From Thermanaerothrix sp034436175 (GTDB taxonomy: Bacteria; Chloroflexota; Anaerolineae; Anaerolineales; Anaerolineaceae), in contig CAYRUO010000004.1 in the NCBI GenBank assembly GCA_964427505.1, positions 124,001 to 188,000 of the forward strand: a stretch of DNA of 64,000 bases, written 5' to 3'. Of this stretch, positions 8,710 to 17,000 are shown one piece after another. The position numbers and the translations under genes were made by a program. The notes beneath the pieces are model-generated. The model did not search any database. It had not been told where the DNA came from and was given only the letters and a program-made list of their open reading frames with translations. How positions within the stretch are numbered: the first letter of the stretch is position 1; the number at the start of each line of letters is the position of its first letter.

Positions 8710-10365
8710 ATGCCTCACCACGATCCCGCTCTAGCCACCACAAGACCACTGGGTAGCACACATCCGTTTACAGCCTGGCGCTGGCAGGGTAACCCTAACA
8801 CAATCGCGCGCGACGAGGCCTCCCAGCGTCAGTTGCTGTTGCACCTCGAACAACCGGTTTGGGCTATCACCGACCGCCAAGGCCTGGGCTTAACGTCGGA
8901 AGCCGCACTGATCCCTGCTACCTTGGCCGGGCCCGAATCCGCCGAGGTACTGGCCTATATTCCTCCCCTCGTGCCTGAAACCCTGGGCAATTCCGATTTC
9001 CGCGCCCACTTCGGTCTGCGCTATGCCTATTATGCCGGCGCCATGGCTGGCGGTATCGCCTCTGAAGACCTGGTCATCGCACTGGGAAAGGCCGGCTTCA
9101 TGGGCGTGTTCGGCGCCGCCGGTTTGCTTCCGGCGCGCATTGAGCAGGCCATCCAGCGCATTCGTAATGCCTTGCCCCAAGGCCCTTATGCCTTCAACCT
9201 CATCTTCAGTCCCAACGAGCCGGCACTGGAAGAGCGTACAGCGACGTTATATCTAACCCAGGGCATTCGCACCATTGAAGCGTCAGCCTATGTTGACCTT
9301 ACACTCAACCTGGTGCGCTACCGCCTGGCCGGCCTGGTGCAAACCCCACAGGGAGAGATTATCCCCCAAAACCGAATCATTGCCAAAATCTCACGCCGTG
9401 AGGTGGCTCAGCGTTTCATGCAGCCCGCACCAGCGGATCTGGTGTCTCAATTGCTACAAAGCGGCCAAATCAGCGAAAATCAAGCCCATTGGGCACAGTA
9501 CATACCCATGGCCGATGCCATCACCGTCGAGGCCGACTCGGGTGGGCATACCGATAACCGCCCATTGGTAGGGTTGATCCCAACCATGCTGGCTTTGCGC
9601 GAGCAAATACAGGCCCACTATCGCTATCACCAGCCTATTTTTGTCGGCGCCGCCGGCGGCATTGGCACCCCCGAAGCCGCTCTGGCTGCGTTCACAATGG
9701 GGGCAGACTATGTGGTCACCGGCTCGATCAACCAATCCTGCGTCGAAGCCGGCACCTCGCCTCACGTCAAACAACTGCTCGCCCAAGCCGACATGGCCGA
9801 CGTGATGATGGCACCTGCCGCCGACATGTTTGAAATGGGCGTCAAGGTGCAGTTGCTCAAACGCGGCACACTCTTCCCCCTGCGCGCCCAAAAACTCTAC
9901 GAACTTTACTCTCGCTATCCTTCGTTGGAAGCCCTGCCGGCAGACGAACGCGAAAAATTGGAACGCCAGATTTTCAAACGCGATCTCGAATCCATCTGGC
10001 AGGAAACAGTGCAGTATTTCCAGGAACGAGATCCGCGCCAAATTGAACGCGCCCAGCGCGACCCGCATCAGAAAATGGCCTTGGTCTTCCGCTGGTATTT
10101 AGGGCTGTCCTCACGTTGGGCTAACCGCGGCGAACCCGGGCGCGAAATGGATTACCAAATCTGGTGCGGCCCAGCCATGGGTACGTTCAACGCCTGGGTG
10201 CAGAGCACTTACCTGGAAGTGCCGGAGAACCGGCGGGTGGCCGATATCGCTCTGCACCTGATGACCGGTTGTGCCTACCTCGCCCGTGCCCGTATGTTAG
10301 CCTTCCAGGGGGTTCACTTACCCTCTACGATTGCCCGCTATAGCCCTCAAAGCCCCATGCTCTGA
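8710..10365 (+). CDS. pfaD: PfaD-type trans-acting enoyl reductase of a polyunsaturated fatty acid/polyketide synthase
   Basis: The 551-residue protein has the FMN-dependent TIM barrel of the 2-nitropropane dioxygenase/FabK group, with AMAGGIASEDLV and GFMGVFGAAGL (about 112-140) and the phosphate loop GAAGGIGTPEAALAAF plus TMGADYVVTGSINQSC (about 313-345). The N- and C-terminal extensions, including the MDYQIWCGPAMGTFN region, are specific to PfaD. In PUFA and omega-3 synthases this stand-alone protein reduces the enoyl-ACP double bond for a synthase that lacks its own ER. The adjacent synthase indeed has no ER domain. A strong site, TAGGAG, precedes ATG 8710. The gene converges on the phosphopantetheinyl transferase gene and their 3' ends overlap by 19 bp. 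Confidence 0.92.
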   Translation: MPHHDPALATTRPLGSTHPFTAWRWQGNPNTIARDEASQRQLLLHLEQPVWAITDRQGLGLTSEAALIPATLAGPESAEVLAYIPPLVPETLGNSDFRAHFGLRYAYYAGAMAGGIASEDLVIALGKAGFMGVFGAAGLLPARIEQAIQRIRNALPQGPYAFNLIFSPNEPALEERTATLYLTQGIRTIEASAYVDLTLNLVRYRLAGLVQTPQGEIIPQNRIIAKISRREVAQRFMQPAPADLVSQLLQSGQISENQAHWAQYIPMADAITVEADSGGHTDNRPLVGLIPTMLALREQIQAHYRYHQPIFVGAAGGIGTPEAALAAFTMGADYVVTGSINQSCVEAGTSPHVKQLLAQADMADVMMAPAADMFEMGVKVQLLKRGTLFPLRAQKLYELYSRYPSLEALPADEREKLERQIFKRDLESIWQETVQYFQERDPRQIERAQRDPHQKMALVFRWYLGLSSRWANRGEPGREMDYQIWCGPAMGTFNAWVQSTYLEVPENRRVADIALHLMTGCAYLARARMLAFQGVHLPSTIARYSPQSPML

Positions 10366-11099
10366 TGCACTGGATGAGCATGACGTAGTGGTACATAAAT
10401 CAACGCCTCTGGCACATTCTCCGCACATACAGCCAGGGTAAGCACTTTTTGCCCGACCACACACCACCACGCATGCCAGGAAGCGTGAATTCCGCGCACC
10501 GAAATCTGAGCTGCCCGCCAGGAAGAATCTGAGGGCAGACCCGATGGCAAACGCACGTTTACCCGCCGGGTATCCCAGGTGAGCCCAACCCGCAACGCCT
10601 TGAGAACAGCCTCTTTCAGGCTCCAGATCAAGGTGACGGCCAAAGGCTGTTGCGGCGCGGGCAAGCCTTGTAAAAACTTCAGTTCCTCAAAGGTAAAAAA
10701 ATCTTCAACAAAAGCGCGTGGTCGCGGCTCAATGACCTCTAGATCAATGCCTAGCGCCAAATCGGGCGCCAATGCCAATGCGCAGGCCACCCACCCGTCA
10801 CGATGGCTGAGCGAGAGCGAAACCGGGAAGGGGTTTTCCGGGGACACCCAAACCTGGGGTGATCCTTGAGCACTGCGCAAGATACTGATTCGCTGTACCT
10901 CAACACCCTGCAGACGTTGATCGGCAGTACGAAGAAGGTGTTTCGCCACCCAACGCCCTAGTAACCAATCGGCACGCCGCCGCGGAAAGCGCAGGGTTTG
11001 CAGGTGAATCTGTTCCGCCACCGAAAGGGTCTGTGCCAGAGAGGTGGGCTCAGCCGGCACGGCTGGCCCACCAGCCAATGTCCAGTAAATGTTCACCAT
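10347..11099 (-). CDS. Sfp-type 4'-phosphopantetheinyl transferase
   Basis: The 250-residue enzyme should move 4'-phosphopantetheine from CoA to the carrier domains of the neighbouring synthase. The magnesium motif LGIDLE holds Asp119 and Glu121; FTFEEL (about 135-140) and WSLKEAVLKAL (159-169, with Lys162 and Glu163) complete the Sfp signature, and SLSHRDGW (96-103) matches the conserved SHR region. Its ATG overlaps the synthase stop as TAATG (11099-11101 read on the minus strand), so translation is coupled and the pair is one operon. The coupling indicates that the transferase is dedicated to this synthase, which matters because the carrier domains have Thr in place of Ser at the attachment site. 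Confidence 0.92.
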   Translation of the reverse strand: MVNIYWTLAGGPAVPAEPTSLAQTLSVAEQIHLQTLRFPRRRADWLLGRWVAKHLLRTADQRLQGVEVQRISILRSAQGSPQVWVSPENPFPVSLSLSHRDGWVACALALAPDLALGIDLEVIEPRPRAFVEDFFTFEELKFLQGLPAPQQPLAVTLIWSLKEAVLKALRVGLTWDTRRVNVRLPSGLPSDSSWRAAQISVRGIHASWHAWWCVVGQKVLTLAVCAENVPEALIYVPLRHAHPVHQSMGL

Positions 11100-14000
11100 T
11101 AACGACCTTCCTCCCGTTTAAGGCACGCCCGAAACGGCGCCACCAGTGCCGTTTCGGCGGTATAAGGTAAGCGTGCTGTTCGATAGCCTTTTACCTCGAT
11201 AATCACTCGCCCCTCGCCGTCTACGACCTGCGCGTCAAACCGCCGATTTTCGCCGACCGGAGAAATAGGGATCACCTCAGCCCACACCGATTCCTGCCAT
11301 TCGCGTGTGAGGAAGGTAATCCGTTCAGCACCAAAGGGCAACGCAAGTACGCCATCTTGTGCCACTTCCCACGCCGCCGCCGTCTGCAATACCAATTCAA
11401 GCAGAGAGGGTAGAGTTACCAACGGTGAAACGCCGAACGTGGGTAGGTGTGCCGATAAACGCCCTACCGCCCGCTGTGATTCAACTCGGACTGCATCCAG
11501 AACTTGAAAAGCTGGCCCATGGAAGAACAGCCGATAAATGGCCTCACGGGGAACAAAGCAACGCTCATTCCAAGACGGCACCTTGGCTGCTGGTACATTG
11601 ACCGATTCGGGTGCCCCCAGATGCACTGTGGCCGCAAAATGGCGCAAGGTCTGGGGGGACATACCGGCACGGGTCAGGGTAGACTCCAACACCGCTTGGG
11701 CAACAAATCCCTCTTGGACCGGATAGAGATTGACCTTGATGACAAAACGGCGCGGTTGGGAACGATAAAATTTCAGCGGCGCCATAAACTGAACATCCGT
11801 AAATCCCCTTACTTGCCAAGCAGAGGATTCGTCTGTGAGACTTAGCCAGCGCAGCGCCGCCGCAGCGAAGCCCTCTAACCCCATCACTGCCGGTAACAGG
11901 GGAATGCCGTTAAGCGCATGATCCGAAAGGTAAGGCGTCTGTTGCGGATCCAGTTCGACTTCAAAGCGCGCCCCTTCCCAGCGATCATAACTCGTTAACA
12001 CGCCGGGAAGATGATGGAGATCACTGCCCACGAGCGGTTTTATTGCGTCAAGATCCAGGCCGTCCTGCTCGCGGCGGGGGAGGGTGAGCAAACCCAGCGA
12101 ACCCGCCAAGACGACTTCCGCCTGCCCTGAATTGGCGACCAACTCGCGGTATACCCAGCTGGCCGCCTCTTCAGGCGGCATCAGATCAATGCCCGCCCGC
12201 CGCATCAGTTCGGGCACATGGCCGCGGCTGGCCATTCCCACCTCAGCCCAAGCACCCCAATCCAGCGCGATGGTCTTCATTCCCGCCGGATGATGACGGA
12301 GTGCCAACATCATCTTCGCCAGAAAGTCATTCCCGGCGCAGTAATCCACCTGCCCGGCATTGCCGAAGCGCCCCGCAATCGAGGTAAACGCTATCATCGC
12401 CCGCGGCCACAGGTGATGATGGTGCAGGGCCTGATAGAGGTGGTAGAACCCTTGTGCCTTGACTGCTAAAATCTGGGCAAATTCCTCACGAGGCTTGCTT
12501 TCCAGGCGGCGACTGCGCTCAACCCCGGCGGCATGAATGAGAATGTCCAGACGTCCCTGCTCGCGTATCACGCGTGCCACCACTTCTTCTACAGCCTGTG
12601 CCTGAGTTACATCGGCGGGAAGATAGGTTATTTCAGCTCCCCACGAACGCACGTCATCCAACAACCGTAATGTCCCATCCGCACGATCCAGTGCCGCCAA
12701 GTGCCGTTCCACTTCCGCCAGGGAAGGTCGTCTGCCCTCTGCCGCCAGGCGCTTAAGCAAAGTCTGGCGCAAAGCCGAACGATCCTGCCGCAGAAGCACT
12801 AAGTCAGGATCATCCGGATCGGGCAAAGAGGACCGTCCAATCAGGTAGAACACCCCACGCGTCTGCCGCGCTAAATCCCGTATCACCGCCTGGGTGATTC
12901 CTCCACTGCCACCGGTGATCAGGAAGACCGGCTTGTTGCCCCAATCTGTGCTTGGCATGTTGTCCAGCGGCGTTTCAACCAGCGTGATGCCATAACGCTG
13001 CCCTTTATCCCGGCCCACCTCAACCACGCCAGGGTCATAGAGCAGTTCTTCGATCAACTGCGCGGCTATTTCGGCGGCTTCGGCCTGGGGCGCAAAGTCT
13101 ACCACCTTAACCAGAGCATTGGCACGTTCCCAAGCCACCGCTTTGACCAACCCGCTAACCAAACCGCCTAATGGGGCTGCCAATGGCTCACCGGAGAATC
13201 CATGCCGACCATCCAAGCGTGTGGCGGCGATCAAGAACGGTTCACCCGGCAAAGTCTGGAGTAGGTCAAACAACGTCTGTGCCCGGCGCTGCACTTCGGC
13301 CTGCCATTGTTCGACTTCCATGGCACCAAGGTCGGAGTGCAGATCCAGGCCGGGCAAGAAGAATACACCATCCACCTTACCGTCTTGCGCCCATTCCTGA
13401 ACCCGCCCGCGGGTTTGCTCTGACCACTCCGCCGGTATCGCCAATACTTTTACCTTCCGCGCGCGCAGCCGGCGTGCCAACGCGACACCGACTTCCCCCT
13501 GATCTACAACCACAATGACCCGCAACCCTGCCGAGAGCTGGATCCCGGTAGATTGGCAAAGGGTTGCCCGCGGGCGCAGCACGGCTTGCGGTATACGCCG
13601 CCGTATTACGCCGCTATCCTCCGTGCCTCGTCCTGGTGCTTCGGCGTGGTCACTTTCACCTTGCACCAACGGCGTCACTGCCGACTCAACCTCTCGCTCT
13701 ATTTCAGGCGCGGCGTCCTGCGCGATGGCCTGCGGCGCCAAAGCCTCCTGGACAAAGGCAATGACCTTACGCAGGGTATTGTAATCACTCAAACGGAGAT
13801 CTTCCCGGCGCGGAATATGATACTGCTCGCGCACCGTCGCAAACAATTCTGCCTGTTTGACCGTATCAATGCCCAGATCGGCTTCTAAATCCAGATCCAA
13901 GTCCAACATCTCCTGAGGGTAACCGGTCTTCTCGCTCACCAACGCCAACACAAAGGAACGGATCGCGGCCTCATCTACCACCGCAATTTCATCTCCCGCA

Positions 14001-17000
14001 GACTCCGAGGTTTGATTAAGAGTAGATGAAGCGTAACTCCCTTGTATCGGCAATTGATCTACCGGATACCCCACCCGTGCGGTGACCAGTTCCAGTACCT
14101 CCGGGCTTACGGCTTCAGGCGGCTGAGCGGCTAGGGTTGAGGGTGCCGAGGGTAAACCAGAGCCAACCTGTGCTTCAAGCGATTCCCGCACAAATGTAAT
14201 CACTTTGCGCAAGGTGTTGTAATCCATCAGCCGTAAATCCTCACGGCGCGGGATGCCGTAACGCTCACGTACTGTGGCAAAAAGTTCGGCTTGCTTGACC
14301 GTATCAATGCCCAGGTCGGCTTCGAGGTCGAGATCCAAATCGAGCATCTCGGGCGGGTAGCCGGTCTTCTCGCTCACCAGTGCCACCAGCACCGTCTGAA
14401 TCTCTTCTTCGCTTGGTAGCGCCGGGCTGGGTTTGGTTACGACAGTTCGGCTCTGACTTTCCCCCTCTCCAGGTGATTGAGGATGGGTTTCAAGCCTCGC
14501 CTCAGTTTGAGCCGGAGCACCAACCGTTTGAGGCAGGCTTCCTGCCGCTTCGCGCACGAACGCAATCACCTTGCGCAAGGTATTGTAATCTACTAGGCGG
14601 AGATCCTCGCGCCGTGGGATGCCGTAGCGTTCGCGCACCGCCGCGAACAACTCTGCTTGCTTGACCGTATCAATACCCAAATCGGCTTCCAAATCCAAGT
14701 CCAGGTCCAGCATCTCGCGGGGGTAACCGGTCTTCTCACTCACCAGGCTTAGGACAAACTCGGCAACCTGAGATTCGTCCAATGCCGGCAAGGTTGGTTG
14801 AGGGGCGGGCAGGGGTTCGGTAGCCTGAGGTACAGGCAATGATGAGGACGCAGGTTGAACAGTTGTCTCTATCTCTTCTGACGCCGGGGCTTCAACCCAC
14901 TGCGTTGGCCCCTGTCCGTATCGCCAGCGTGATTGCAGTGGCGTCCGCTGTGGCGGGCCAGCGTGGCGAATGCGCAGCGTGCGCTGCACCACCTCCAACT
15001 CCGCCCGCTCGTAGCCGGCCAGATCGGCCAGCCAGCGTTCATACACCTGAGGATTGACCCGTTCACCTCCTCCATCAATCCGCCGTAGCAAGGCCATGGC
15101 AACCTGAGACCCAAAACCGGCCCCCAGGCGCAAAGCATAACGTAAGGGGAACACGCCCCCCCGTGAAAGGTTCAAATCCCCTAATTCTGGATCGGGCTCA
15201 AAGCCATCGTCAATGTTAGCAATGGGGGGAACACGACCAAATTGCAATGCTTTAACCGCCAGGACATCTTCTATCCCCACCCCCATAGCATGACCGGTAT
15301 AACCTTTCGTATTCGCGATCAGGATGCGGTTCGCATGTTCGCCAAAAACCTGACGCAGCGCGCGGATTTCTGCCGAGGCCGAACCCCCACGCGCCGGGGT
15401 ATAGGTCTCATGAGAGACAAACACCATCTGCGGCGCCATCGCCGCCCGCGCGAGCCCAAAACGGCGCTCGGCGGTGCACACCAAACGCTCCATAATTTCA
15501 CTGACGTGAGTCACATCCAGGCGTGTGCCGTGATAGGCACTATTGGCAATATCGGTCGCCAAGACCTCACAAATGCCGCGCATCCCGCGCTCACGCACCG
15601 CGTCTTCCGATTCCACCACCAGCGCCGCGGCGCCCATGCCCATAATCATGCCATTGCGCCGTCGGTCAAAGGGCAGCACAGCCTGACGCAGGTCACCTTC
15701 AATCGTCGCCGCGCCACTGGCCATCAACGAGGCGCCAATCCAGGACATCAGGGGGTTGCTGGTCACGTCATCCCCGGCAATAATGATCACGCGGCGGCAG
15801 CGCCCCTGCCGGATCCAATCCTCGGCCAGCGCCAGGGCATGCGTGGTGCTGGCACAGGCCGCATTGACGTGGGTGTTCGGGCCGCGCGCGCCAATATACT
15901 CGGCAAATTGGGAATGCCCCATGCTCAACGCCCGAAACACCAGACGGCGGTCTAAGTGATAATCCCTTTCCTCTAGTTGGCGTTCAAGGGTGGTAATTTG
16001 GGCGCGCAAATTAGAGGTAACCTCTGGTGCAGTTCCACTTAATTGCTCCAGCAAGGCATATAGCGTTTCTAACTGACGCCTGAGTGTCTCATACTGATAG
16101 AAATCCTCGATCTCGCGCGCCAGTTCGCTGAGCCCCGGAAAAGCCGAAGCAAAGATCACCCCGGTCTCATCGGCCAAGGCGGGTGGCAACCGCCAGCGAT
16201 CTGGCAGATAGGTGCCCACACTGGTCGGGCGGTAGTGCATCACTAAGGGAATGCCCGCATCGCGCAGTGCCTCAATACCGGCAGCCATGGCCAATTGGGT
16301 TGAAATATCCAGGGCTTCTACCCGTTCTGCGGGCACACCGAAATCCGCACTCAGGTCAAATCGCCCACGCTGACCGGCCAGTTTGACCGTCTGCTCGAGA
16401 TCCTCGACCGGTTGCACTTCAGCCCCGTTATCGCTCTTAATCAAACGAATGATGCGGCGCTGAAGCATACTTTGCCGCACCTCCAGCGGCAACGGCTCGA
16501 TCATGATCTCCCCGCGCAGTAACCGCTCAACATTGTCATCCGCGAACACTGTATGCTGGCGCCCCGGTAATCCCAAGCCGGCCCCGCTGATGACCACGGA
16601 GCCCGTCAACGGCACGGCGCCGCCGCGGATTACAACAGCCGGTGCCTCGCGACGCATGGGAGTTTCCGACTCAGAAGGGAACGCTTCTACTGAAGATGAA
16701 ATTGTTATGGGCAGAGAACGCGCTTCGGGCACCTGAGGAACCACGCCTGCCGCATACAAACCGGCCAGCGCTTCATTGAATGAAGCCAGCCCACCCTTGC
16801 GCGGGTGATTAGTCGCCAGGACCAGTACCTCGGTGGCTTTGTCTTTCAAAATATCACTGGCCAGTCCGGCCAGAACGCGCTTAGGGCCCACCTCAACAAA
16901 GACACGCGCACCGTGGGCGTAAAGGGTTTGCACACCACGAATGAACTGCACCGGCGAAGCCACCTGGCGCGCCAGCAGGTCAAGCATGGTTTCGCGCTCG

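Noticed and set aside
15242..15955. A 237-codon open frame on the plus strand, and many shorter ones across 11300-19600.
   Set aside because: All are antisense to conserved ketosynthase, acyltransferase, carrier or reductase domains of the megasynthase, and their His/Arg/Pro-rich translations look non-coding.
14900..16660. The second ketosynthase as a chain-length factor.
   Set aside because: Chain-length factors lack the active cysteine. This domain has Cys1225, His1373, Lys1408 and His1413 in KS-like contexts.
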